IMG/VR virus record: IMGVR_UViG_3300020439_002420
Coordinates: 1-33,798 of that record
Length of the DNA stretch: 33,798 nt
DNA from: a virus
Strand: one strand, 5' to 3'
Under the pieces are notes generated by a model that did no database searches, had not been told where the DNA came from, and was given only the letters and a program-made list of their open reading frames with translations. Each line of letters begins with the position of its first letter. Within the stretch, counting starts at the first letter, position 1. Both the position numbers and the translations under genes were made by a program. Below, piece after piece: positions 15,411-22,493 of this stretch.

Positions 15411-16426
15411 TATTTTCTCCTCTTGAAGATCACACCCCGGCCGCGGGCGCCTTTGACCGGGAACCAGGACCGGTCCGGACGATCCGCGAACCGTGTTGCG
15501 GGTCCGGCGCGGCGTTTAAAAATTCTGGTAACGCCGGCGATAAAACCGCTCACGCCGTCCCAGGCGACGGGTAGAACATCGTCGCGCGCGATGACGGCCA
15601 CAAAGTCCGCCTGGATATCCCGCGCCGCGATCATCTCCCCCAACTGTTCGACGCTCATCTCCCGCTCAGCCACGATCATTGCCACGCTGTCGATATGCAG
15701 GGCGGGGGTGGTCTCAAGGCCGGCCTGTATATCCACCGGCAGCGGGCTCAAGAATTCCAGCAACAGCATCCCCGTCCACAGCACCGGCAGTTCGGCGGTC
15801 TGGAGCAGGTCGCCTAAATGTTCGATCCGGATTTCCGAAGATGTTGCGAGATCTGCTTGATGATCTGCGGGAAGGGGGCGGCCAACAGCGATATTCTGGT
15901 CATATTCTGCTGGAAGAGATGCCCCTTTTTCCAGCTCCATAAGCCAGTCCAGCGGCAAATCCACGGCCAGGTCCACAGCAAGCGCCCCGGACCACAGCAC
16001 CGGCAGAACCGGGCCCGCGGAAAGGCCGCTCAGCTGCTCCGTCGGTACCTGGTGCGCCCGGATGATCTCCAGTGCCTGTTCGATCTGCAGCTCTGCGGAG
16101 CTGGTCAACGGGGCGATAACCTCGGTGGGCAGGCCACGGGCCACCGAAACCATGACCTGATGATCCAGCAACATACCCGCCGAGCGGGTCAAGAGGTGAA
16201 GGATTTCAACCGGGACAGGCACATCCCGGCTAACACCTCCCACCCAGTCGGCCGCCAGCTCGACACGAGCCTGCACGTCCAGGCCATATTCCACGGGGAT
16301 CACCTGGGCAACCTCTACCGGTGTGCCCCCGGCAGCCGGCGCCGGGAAGGCGTGGACTCCTGCAGGCATATAACGTGTATATGCATTGCCTGTATGCAAT
16401 CCTGAGGGTACCGCCCTGACACTCAT
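15410..16426 (-). CDS. Repeat protein of about 14-residue units, function unknown
   Basis: The 338-aa product is built almost entirely from a degenerate repeat of about 14 residues with core (L/I)-P-(V/A/T)-(E/D/L)-x-(L/W) followed by a hydrophobic and a polar stretch. Clear units include GLPTEVIAPLTSSA, QVPTEQLSGLSAGP, VLPVLWSGALAVDL and ELPVLWTGMLLLEF, about 18 in residues 34-296. The last 42 residues are basic and aromatic (FKRR, RPDRSWFP, GVIFKRRK). It is joined by ATGA overlap to the beta-helix gene upstream and by TAATG to the next gene. A solenoid or fibrous head-surface protein is the natural inference. Confidence 0.6.
   Translation of the reverse strand: MSVRAVPSGLHTGNAYTRYMPAGVHAFPAPAAGGTPVEVAQVIPVEYGLDVQARVELAADWVGGVSRDVPVPVEILHLLTRSAGMLLDHQVMVSVARGLPTEVIAPLTSSAELQIEQALEIIRAHQVPTEQLSGLSAGPVLPVLWSGALAVDLAVDLPLDWLMELEKGASLPAEYDQNIAVGRPLPADHQADLATSSEIRIEHLGDLLQTAELPVLWTGMLLLEFLSPLPVDIQAGLETTPALHIDSVAMIVAEREMSVEQLGEMIAARDIQADFVAVIARDDVLPVAWDGVSGFIAGVTRIFKRRAGPATRFADRPDRSWFPVKGARGRGVIFKRRK
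15539..16327 (-). repeat. About 18 degenerate 14-residue protein repeats
   Basis: Residues 34-296 of the encoded protein divide into units of about 13-16 residues, each starting near an x-L-P-V-E or x-I-E-x-L core. The DNA is diverged between units, so the pattern is visible in protein rather than nucleotide sequence. Proline and acidic residue positions recur most regularly. Confidence 0.75.
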
Positions 16427-17802
16427 GGCGTCACCTCAATTTTCGGGCAGACGAAGATATCCTTTTGTGTTGCCCCACCGGGACACCAGATCAGGATGAT
16501 ATTCACTAAGCCCTCGATGGTCGGGGTGTAACTCACTGACAGTGATTGCTTTACTGTCAGAAGTGGGTTTGCGCCAGACCAACTTTCACCGGGTTCGGTC
16601 GGCAAATCGGCAACTGTATCCCCGATTGTGTAGGACTTTATAAACTTGCCCACGTTAGGACTGACCTCGTCAGAAGGGCCTGTGACAATTGCAATCAACT
16701 CGTCATTTTGCACAACTCCACCAGGGCCAGAACCTACACCAGCGTGGGCAAAGTGGATCTTCAATGTCTTGGCGCCCCCAACAGCCTCGATATATGTGGA
16801 TAACGGGAACTTCACGCCGACCAGACCTTTAAGACTGTAATCGGGGCGTGAGCTAAGCTTCTGAGAGAAGGGATTTGCCTGGAACCCGTCATCGGCCCCA
16901 CTCGCCCGGTAGTGCGTAAGGACAGTATCACACCACCCACCCCGACTGGCCCAGAGATAACGGTAGTCCGGGGAAGTAAGCTCCCCCTGACTTGCGGGCA
17001 ATACCTCTACCTCAACGCTATCCCGATAATACCCACTTGAAGTTTTGTTGATCGCCCCAGCGGCCGTCACGGTTTGCGGGAGTTTACACCCTACCAGCTT
17101 AAGAAGGATTGCAGGCGTACCAGAATTTCCTGCCCTCGTGCAATAGGCCAATGTGGTAAGACCTGTGCTCCCCGTAAAATCAACACCATAAAAGCGGAGA
17201 ATAGCATTGTTTGATCCTCCAAAGTCTGCGCGAGCCGTAACGAGAGTAGTAAAATTGCCAAGAATCTCCCCACCATACCAATCCAGGGTTAGCGCCCCGT
17301 AGCCAAGAGTAAAGGCGTCGTACCCGGCCATTAAGGTACATTGGTCACAGCAAACATAATACCCTGTGGAACCGTACTGGTAAGTCGTATCATAGGGTTT
17401 GTCGGAATCAAAAGTACATCTGGTATAATAACAATAAGTGTCTTTGTCTCCATCCCAGGTAACGTCATTCCCCGCCACAAAAATCAGGCCGTAGGCGAAG
17501 ACACAGTTAAAATCGAGGTGGATGTTATAGGACCCGTTGACTCTACCATCAAAATAGGCTCCGGCGGTTGGGGCATCTGTCCCGAAATCAATCGACGTCA
17601 CATATATCGGTGCTAGAAAACTACCGACTAATCGATAATTCTGGTTTGCGGTGAGCCCTTCGTTATGCAAATGACTGAGGTAAATCGTATCCCCCGCAAC
17701 GGCTACACTCACCGCCTGGCCAAATGTCAGAAAAGCATTCGCCTTTGAGGTCCCGTCATTGGCCCCGCCTGTTGCGTTGCTATCGACATAGTAGGTCGGC
17801 AT
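16423..17802 (-). CDS. Right-handed beta-helix-like structural protein (pectate-lyase-like N-terminus)
   Basis: This 459-aa protein opens MPTYYVDSNATGGANDGTS, then AFLTFGQAVSVAVAGDTIYL: the opening typical of phage and bacterial parallel beta-helix proteins. Short strand-turn repeats with many G, N, T and Y follow to about residue 300, and cysteines are unusually frequent (CVFAYG, CYYTRC, CCDQC). The C-terminal 150 residues look like a separate beta-sandwich. The coding DNA is visibly more A+T-rich than its neighbours, suggesting later acquisition. It may bind or cleave surface polysaccharide, but no catalytic set can be named. Its place in the head cluster rather than the tail suggests a head fibre. 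Confidence 0.65.
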   Translation of the reverse strand: MPTYYVDSNATGGANDGTSKANAFLTFGQAVSVAVAGDTIYLSHLHNEGLTANQNYRLVGSFLAPIYVTSIDFGTDAPTAGAYFDGRVNGSYNIHLDFNCVFAYGLIFVAGNDVTWDGDKDTYCYYTRCTFDSDKPYDTTYQYGSTGYYVCCDQCTLMAGYDAFTLGYGALTLDWYGGEILGNFTTLVTARADFGGSNNAILRFYGVDFTGSTGLTTLAYCTRAGNSGTPAILLKLVGCKLPQTVTAAGAINKTSSGYYRDSVEVEVLPASQGELTSPDYRYLWASRGGWCDTVLTHYRASGADDGFQANPFSQKLSSRPDYSLKGLVGVKFPLSTYIEAVGGAKTLKIHFAHAGVGSGPGGVVQNDELIAIVTGPSDEVSPNVGKFIKSYTIGDTVADLPTEPGESWSGANPLLTVKQSLSVSYTPTIEGLVNIILIWCPGGATQKDIFVCPKIEVTP

Positions 17803-17810
17803 ATCCTACC

Positions 17811-18134
17811 TCAAGAGATGTTAAAATACGCTGCGGCCTCGCGACCGCGGAATGTCTCCCCGTCCGCGGCGGCGGTAAGCGTGGCAGGATCAATCTTCAC
17901 CAGATCCGCTTCCATAAGGTTTCTTGAAAAATGGAAAGACAGGGAAAACCCCAGAATGAAGGCTTTCTGTTCTTCGGGTGTCAGAGCCGCAAATTGCGTT
18001 GACTGAAAAACATTCCGGGTCAACAAAACATCGCCCATCTTCTTGACCTCCTGATAGAGGACATAAAGCTGGCGCTGGATATTTTCTGACTGTGCTTTTA
18101 TGGCATCAAAGTCTTTTTGTCTCAAATCTGGCAT
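17811..18134 (-). CDS. Small helical protein of the head cluster, unknown
   Basis: The 107-aa product is helical: residues 6-45 (FDAIKAQSENIQRQLYVLYQ) look like a coiled coil and LTPEEQKAFILGF resembles a helix-turn. TGAGGATTTTTGA supplies the ribosome-binding site just downstream of a strong G+C-rich hairpin. It precedes the beta-helix gene by eight bases, so it may be a partner or assembly factor for it. There is no recognised family. Confidence 0.55.
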   Translation of the reverse strand: MPDLRQKDFDAIKAQSENIQRQLYVLYQEVKKMGDVLLTRNVFQSTQFAALTPEEQKAFILGFSLSFHFSRNLMEADLVKIDPATLTAAADGETFRGREAAAYFNIS

Positions 18135-18157
18135 TCAAAAATCCTCAGGTTTGGTCT

Positions 18158-18184
18158 ACCCCGGGCCTTAAGTGGGCCCGGGGT
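18158..18184. other. Strong G+C-rich hairpin between capsid genes and the decoration cluster
   Basis: ACCCCGGGCC (18158-18167) pairs perfectly with GGCCCGGGGT (18175-18184) around a 7-base loop. No T-run follows on the minus strand, so this is not a classic terminator. It sits just upstream of the ribosome-binding site of the next gene and may act as a partial terminator, an RNA end stabiliser or a processing site that lowers expression below the abundant capsid mRNA. Confidence 0.6.
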
Positions 18185-18229
18185 CCCGCGATCGTGGCCA
18201 AGGGTAGCGCTCTCGCTGCAGGAATCTGG

Positions 18230-18436
18230 TCAACCCTTCGGGGGCCTGTCCTTTGGCGTATCTTTTTTTACAGGCGCGTCTTTTTCCGCCACCACCAGCA
18301 TGGGCTCGGCCTTTAAAATTTCCAGGTCTTCCCCGGAGAAATAATCACCAGGCCATTCTGTTTCTGCGGCGCTGTGGGCGACGCCGCAGCGCCGGAACCC
18401 GTCTTTTTTTGCGGATATCACGATAACTTTAGGCAT
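18230..18436 (-). CDS. FluMu N-terminal-domain protein (HI1506-like)
   Basis: The 68-aa product has the FluMu N-domain pattern: VIVISAKKDGFRRCGVAHSA near residues 4-23, then WPGDYFSGEDLEILKAEPML (28-47), followed by a charged lysine- and proline-rich tail. Small proteins of this family usually follow the major capsid gene in Mu-like phages, as here (16 bases after gpT). GGAGGGCTGAAGG precedes the start. Role unknown; a virion or head-assembly function is inferred from genome position. Confidence 0.85.
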   Translation of the reverse strand: MPKVIVISAKKDGFRRCGVAHSAAETEWPGDYFSGEDLEILKAEPMLVVAEKDAPVKKDTPKDRPPKG

Positions 18437-18451
18437 CCTTCAGCCCTCCTT

Positions 18452-19345
18452 TTAAGCAATCCACGGACACACGACCACTTTGGCCGTATTCCGATATACA
18501 TTGGTCGCCCCCGCCGCGTTGGTCTCCGCCTGCACCAGTTTGAGCGCGGCCGCCTCAAGACTCGGCGGCACCAAAAGCATCGTCGGACGCACGTTCAGCG
18601 GTTTGCCATTATCGCCCTTGATTGACATCATTGCGGCGCGGGCGGCAGCGTAATTGGTCTCATCCAGCGCGGCCTTGGAACCAAACGCCAGTTGCCACAG
18701 CCCGAAACCGGCATTCACCCGGGCATCGACGCCATAACGGTACTCTTTACGCGTAAATACGGCTTCGTCGTCTTTACGATTCATGGCGACAAAGTCATAA
18801 TCGCGGCGCTTCTGGAAGATCATCGGCTTGAGTGGTTTTGAGGTGTCGAGCAGGAACCAGGGCGTCGAGGCGCCGGACTGCATATTCGACACACTGATCT
18901 CATCGCCATTCTCGTCGAGCACCGGATGATCGCTGTCGAAAAAATACTGGCCGTCATAACACGGCTTTGTGAAACCATCTTTCAACAACCCGAAAACCAG
19001 TTCATCCGGGTGATGCGCTGCATCCTGGCCTAATTGACGGAACAGCTCCCGATAAATTCCCAGTGAGTCATCCTCAATCTCATCCCGATCTACGGCAATG
19101 GTGTTCTCGAAGGACTTGTTTTTGATGGTATAATCATGGCTGGCCAGGTTCTGGATCACCCGGTCGCCAACCCATTCCCGGAAGGCCGTTGTCTTACCCA
19201 GCCAGGCATAGGTCTCCTGCCGGTTTGAGGACATGATTTCTGTGGCCACATCCCGCCACTGGCTTTCTGCGGTATTGAGCCCGTCCTGAAAGTTCTTTTT
19301 AAAGCCCGTCATAAGGGCCTGAAGGGTTGCCGGTGTAATCAACAT
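18452..19345 (-). CDS. Major capsid protein, Mu gpT-like
   Basis: The 297-aa protein is the major head subunit. It starts LITPATLQALMTGFKKNFQDG and contains WLGKTTAFREWVGDRV (about 48-63), then FENTIAVDRDEIEDDSLG (about 79-96), the signature of the gpT family, with a conserved C-terminal block (GKPLNVRPTMLLVPPSLE near 257-274). Length agrees with Mu gpT (about 305). AAGGAGATAACG gives a strong ribosome-binding site, as expected for the most abundant virion protein. It follows the decoration protein and precedes the FluMu N-domain gene. Confidence 0.95.
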   Translation of the reverse strand: MLITPATLQALMTGFKKNFQDGLNTAESQWRDVATEIMSSNRQETYAWLGKTTAFREWVGDRVIQNLASHDYTIKNKSFENTIAVDRDEIEDDSLGIYRELFRQLGQDAAHHPDELVFGLLKDGFTKPCYDGQYFFDSDHPVLDENGDEISVSNMQSGASTPWFLLDTSKPLKPMIFQKRRDYDFVAMNRKDDEAVFTRKEYRYGVDARVNAGFGLWQLAFGSKAALDETNYAAARAAMMSIKGDNGKPLNVRPTMLLVPPSLEAAALKLVQAETNAAGATNVYRNTAKVVVCPWIA

Positions 19346-19357
19346 ATCGTTATCTCC

Positions 19358-19759
19358 TTAGAATTTTACCCAGACGCCAGCGCTATCAACGTCAAAAATA
19401 ACGCCCACAGCGCTACGTGTGCCTGCGCCGTCGGTATTAGCCACAGTCTGATCATCGACCGCATATGCTGGTGCGCCAATATCGGCCGGGGAACAGGTGT
19501 TTGTGATGTCGTTTTCGAATAAAAACACCCCTTTCTCGATTTCCACGCCGACCTCGCCAGCCGCACCGGCACTGTTGTCGGCACGGGCCTTTGCCCGGCC
19601 GAGGCCCTTAAGGCCCGAGGCCGTTTTAGCCGGCACCGCGTACCCATTCTCGAGCGCTACCAGCGCGCCCTGATAAATCGTCACCCCGGCGGCCACCGGC
19701 AGAAATAAAGTCTTGCCATCCCGGGATTTTGTGTTCCGATCTGTGGTCAACGCTGTCAT
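19358..19759 (-). CDS. Head decoration/cement-like protein (DUF2190-like)
   Basis: The 133-aa protein is small and beta-rich, with VTIYQGALVALENGYAVPAK near residues 25-44, a GLKGLGRAKARADNS block and a C-terminal AVGVIFDVDSAGVWVKF. This pattern is common in small proteins encoded between the protease/scaffold and major capsid genes of Mu-like and related phages, where they stabilise the expanded shell. Its ATG overlaps the protease stop (ATGA) and a GGAAG site precedes it. Family assignment is by pattern. Confidence 0.72.
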   Translation of the reverse strand: MTALTTDRNTKSRDGKTLFLPVAAGVTIYQGALVALENGYAVPAKTASGLKGLGRAKARADNSAGAAGEVGVEIEKGVFLFENDITNTCSPADIGAPAYAVDDQTVANTDGAGTRSAVGVIFDVDSAGVWVKF

Positions 19760-20343
19760 TGTTCATCTTCCTTTGTTTTCAGATAATCCTCTTCGGTGAT
19801 GCCGAGTTGACGGCACACCGCCTTTTCTTCGGCCGTCAGTTGCCCTTTACCCTCGACGGCGCTGGCGCCCGTGGCCATGTCCTGTGCGGCAGCCGAAATC
19901 ACCGGCGCTGTAGCAACAAAATCCTCAAACTTTTTCGGATCCGACCGATGTAGAGAGATGCCCCAGTCCCGCATGGCGGGCGTCAGTTTGCCCTCGGCGA
20001 GCGCCGCTTCCACGGCAGCAGTGGCCGCCTTGATGTCCTGATCCTGTTTCATGACCGCGACCTGTTCCTGCAGCTCTTTAAAAACCTGCATGGGCACATA
20101 TTTTGAGGGATCCGGCTGCTTGCCCGGATCTGCTGCGGCGAGCGCAGCATTCAGCGCCACAATCAGCTCTTCCTCCTCAGCCTCTTCGAGGCCAAGGGAC
20201 TGGGCAAGCTGTGCGTGTAGGCTGCTCTTCTCCGGCGCGTCGGCCAGTTTTTGACCCAGTTTTTGACAATGCGTTACCACATCGTCTTCGGTGGCGCCTT
20301 CGGGCAGACCCAGCGCCGCCACCAGTTTGTTCAGAAAATTCAT
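19756..20343 (-). CDS. Nested scaffold protein from an internal start (Mu gpZ-like)
   Basis: An in-frame ATG at 20343 (MNFLNKLVAALGLPEG) is preceded by GGAGAT with seven bases between, a better site than that of the full gene. It would give a 195-aa protein made only of the helical scaffold region, the arrangement known for Mu I/Z and lambda C/Nu3. The boundary falls right after the protease domain. Evidence is the ribosome-binding site, its position and the family precedent. Confidence 0.7.
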   Translation of the reverse strand: MNFLNKLVAALGLPEGATEDDVVTHCQKLGQKLADAPEKSSLHAQLAQSLGLEEAEEEELIVALNAALAAADPGKQPDPSKYVPMQVFKELQEQVAVMKQDQDIKAATAAVEAALAEGKLTPAMRDWGISLHRSDPKKFEDFVATAPVISAAAQDMATGASAVEGKGQLTAEEKAVCRQLGITEEDYLKTKEDEQ

Positions 20344-20844
20344 CTGATGTATCTCCATTGATGAGGGTTGTTGAGATGCGACCGCTTTCAGGTCGAGATT
20401 CGGGACATTCGTAAGCCCCGCCCGCAGCAGCACCCGTGCCCGGCCGTCCGGGCTGTGTATAAATACCGGGCTGATATATCGATATTCGCGGGCCTTAAGC
20501 GCCGCCCGGGCCGCCTCGGTCCATTCCACCCGGCCATAAATCCCATCGGGCCGCGCGGCGAGCTCCTTGATCCACCCGGCCGCAGGCACGGGCCCCCGCT
20601 TGCTGGGAGCCTCTTCGGCCTGGTGGTCATAATCCACCACCAGATCCATGCCACCAGCGCGCGCCAGCGTAGCCCGGATCAGCGCATCCGGGTCATCCAG
20701 CCGATAAGGCCCACGACCGTCGCGCCCCCGGAAAGTGCCGGTCGGCAGCAAATGCACCCACTGATCACCGTTTTCAGGCGGCTCCTGAGCAATCTCAGTG
20801 GTGTGACAAGATATAGTCAGCATGTGTTGTCCGCTCGTTCGCAT
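19756..20844 (-). CDS. Capsid maturation protease with C-terminal scaffold (Mu gpI-like)
   Basis: The 362-aa protein matches the Mu I family: an N-terminal protease domain containing WVHLLPTGTFRGRDGRGPY, MDLVVDYDHQ, PAAGWIKEL and REYRYISPVF (about residues 26-127), then a helical, acidic C-terminal scaffold (after about 165) with a long charged coiled part. The VDYDHQ and YISP blocks are hallmarks of Mu gpI and are likely near the active site. In Mu a nested gene Z encodes the free scaffold; a similar internal start exists here. A second in-frame ATG lies at 20823. The start lies 29 bases after a terminator, so transcription control is unusual here. Confidence 0.92.
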   Translation of the reverse strand: MRTSGQHMLTISCHTTEIAQEPPENGDQWVHLLPTGTFRGRDGRGPYRLDDPDALIRATLARAGGMDLVVDYDHQAEEAPSKRGPVPAAGWIKELAARPDGIYGRVEWTEAARAALKAREYRYISPVFIHSPDGRARVLLRAGLTNVPNLDLKAVASQQPSSMEIHQMNFLNKLVAALGLPEGATEDDVVTHCQKLGQKLADAPEKSSLHAQLAQSLGLEEAEEEELIVALNAALAAADPGKQPDPSKYVPMQVFKELQEQVAVMKQDQDIKAATAAVEAALAEGKLTPAMRDWGISLHRSDPKKFEDFVATAPVISAAAQDMATGASAVEGKGQLTAEEKAVCRQLGITEEDYLKTKEDEQ

Positions 20845-20873
20845 GATCTGCAGATTAGCGGGCTGGCGGGCGT

Positions 20874-20900
20874 AAAAAAGCCCGGACGGCTGTCCGGGCT
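20874..20900 (-). terminator. Rho-independent terminator just ahead of the protease gene (twin copy 1)
   Basis: AGCCCGGAC and GTCCGGGCT form a perfect 9-bp stem with a 4-base loop (20879-20900), followed on the minus strand by six T. The stem-loop core is identical to the one at 28261-28288. It ends 29 bases before the start of the protease gene. It may end the lysis-packaging transcript coming from 28233, or lie in the leader of a promoter at about 20980. Confidence 0.85.
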
Positions 20901-21200
20901 TGATCAGAATTAGGGAGCGGGAGATGAGATTAGCCTAGCGGATTTTCCTGCTGGCGGCAAGACGGACGCGCGATAATTATAAATCGGCCCCGTGCTGCGT
21001 CGTTAAATGGGGTTTTAAATGGGTAAATATGATTTTTGGGGCTAGGGGTGCCAATATGCCATTCAACGCGCCAGGCGGCGCTTATTTTGGCTTGTTGATT
21101 TTAACCCAGACGAGGGCTATAATGGGTGCAGTCGGTCACTGGTCGTGGATGGCCCCGCAAGATCGACTCGACCAGGCGAGACGGCCACGCGTGCTCGCCG
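20901..21200 (-). promoter_or_regulatory. Non-coding gap with candidate late promoter (place of Mu PI)
   Basis: No gene can be supported in these 300 bases. A perfect TATAAT occurs on the minus strand at 20981-20976; no good -35 is seen, which would suit an activator-dependent late promoter (TTAACG lies upstream at a non-ideal distance). Mu has its late promoter PI in this interval, between the portal/MuF genes and I. A weaker inverted repeat (GGCGAG/CTCGCC, about 21175-21199) follows the MuF stop. I see no copy of the dyad found near 28484. Confidence 0.45.
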
Positions 21201-22493
21201 TTATTTTTCCCGCCCCTTCTTGTAAATCAACACACCTTTCCGCCGTCTTTTTACAGCGCCCAGCCAGTCGGCTATAAACGCCGTGGACCCATACCAGGTA
21301 TTATCCCTTTGCTCGAATGCGACGATGCCATCGCGCGGCTTGCCTGCGTCCATAACCTGGAACCGGACCAGGTAACGCCGGTCGAGAAAAAATTGACCTG
21401 TGACCCTGTGCTGAATAAATTCTTCCCAGATTTCCGCCGGATCAAGCAGCGTCTCGGCAAGCAGGGAAAGATATCTCTCGCGTCCCTTTTTAAGGATTTT
21501 CCACTGCCCTTCCGCATCCCTGAACAACAGGTCGTTGATCGGCATAACCCGACCCGTAACGTCCGTAAAAAATCCGCCTTTTTCATCCAGGCCGAATTCC
21601 TGGACAAAGCGCCGGTAATACTCTTCCGGCGCCAGCCCTTCGGGCAGGAGGCGGTCCGCGGACACTTTCCGGACGGGCAGATCGCCTGGCGGAAACGCGC
21701 TGACGCGCGGCGGCTGACCTCGGATCAGGAGCGGTGATCCATCCGAAAATGGCTCGGCTGCCGGCGCCGGCGTGATGCTGCGCAGTCGGGCGCGTCCTAC
21801 ATTATATGCAAATCCAGGATCAATCCCTTCCGGCACGAGGGACGGTTTTCCGGTCCGCGGATTGTCATAGCGGCGGTTTTTAATCACCGGCTGGCGGGAA
21901 ACATTCAAGCGCCGGCGCTGCAAATCCCGCTCGGACAACTGGATCACCGTACAACGGCACTTCCAACCGTTAGGCGGATAATGTGTCTCCCACCAGGAAT
22001 CATCCACCGGCAGGACCGTATTGTCCCAGGCCCGGTGTTGCGGCCGGGTGCGGCCGTCATTGACCGCATCATACATAAGATAGGGGCGACGCTTTTTATT
22101 CCGCTCGATCCGCTCCCAGGCGCCGGCAGCGCGGGCCATGCGCAGATTGGTGTCATAGATGATCCTGAGCCGGCGGCGGCTGCCCAGCTGCGCTTTCCGG
22201 ACCTCGCCGGTCAGCGGATCGACGCTCTCCTTGCGGCCCCACCAGCCTTTCTTGATCAGGGTCGGCTCCAGATCCCGCCGGAACGTCTCGAAGGTCGTGC
22301 CTTCGGCCAGGGCCGAATCCACCGCCCCGAAAATATCGCTCAGGATGTCATAGCCCGTGGATTTCGCGACCGTGAAGGCGGCAGCATGCTCTTCCTGCCA
22401 CACATCCTGCCAGGCATAACTCTCCACCAGGCCCTTTTTTCGGAAAAAATCGACGGCCTCGGCGGGCGGCAGTGGCGTGAAGGATACGGTCAT
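21201..22493 (-). CDS. MuF-like minor head protein fused to a PBECR2-type nuclease-like domain
   Basis: The start is ATG 22493, sharing a base with the portal stop (TGATG). The 430-aa product has the MuF domain, with the signature DGRTRPQHRAWDNTVLPVDD and the zinc-ligand-like HYPPNGWKCRCTV (about residues 147-185). MuF proteins act in head assembly and DNA injection. After a variable linker the last 95 residues (LAETLLDPAEIWEEF, LDRRYLVRFQV, GSTAFIADWL, KGVLIYKK) resemble the PBECR2 family, a predicted RNase-like fold often fused to MuF. This could be a virion-delivered effector. The nuclease call is family-based; I do not identify the catalytic residues with confidence. Confidence 0.85.
   Translation of the reverse strand: MTVSFTPLPPAEAVDFFRKKGLVESYAWQDVWQEEHAAAFTVAKSTGYDILSDIFGAVDSALAEGTTFETFRRDLEPTLIKKGWWGRKESVDPLTGEVRKAQLGSRRRLRIIYDTNLRMARAAGAWERIERNKKRRPYLMYDAVNDGRTRPQHRAWDNTVLPVDDSWWETHYPPNGWKCRCTVIQLSERDLQRRRLNVSRQPVIKNRRYDNPRTGKPSLVPEGIDPGFAYNVGRARLRSITPAPAAEPFSDGSPLLIRGQPPRVSAFPPGDLPVRKVSADRLLPEGLAPEEYYRRFVQEFGLDEKGGFFTDVTGRVMPINDLLFRDAEGQWKILKKGRERYLSLLAETLLDPAEIWEEFIQHRVTGQFFLDRRYLVRFQVMDAGKPRDGIVAFEQRDNTWYGSTAFIADWLGAVKRRRKGVLIYKKGREK

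Noticed and set aside
18092-18344. Plus-strand frames around the G+C hairpin
   Set aside because: They read through the hairpin and the opposite genes, without ribosome-binding site or family pattern.
21175-21199. Inverted repeat GGCGAG/CTCGCC after the MuF stop as a terminator
   Set aside because: Only a 6-bp stem with a long loop and no T-run on the minus strand; the true terminator-like structure lies at 20874-20900.
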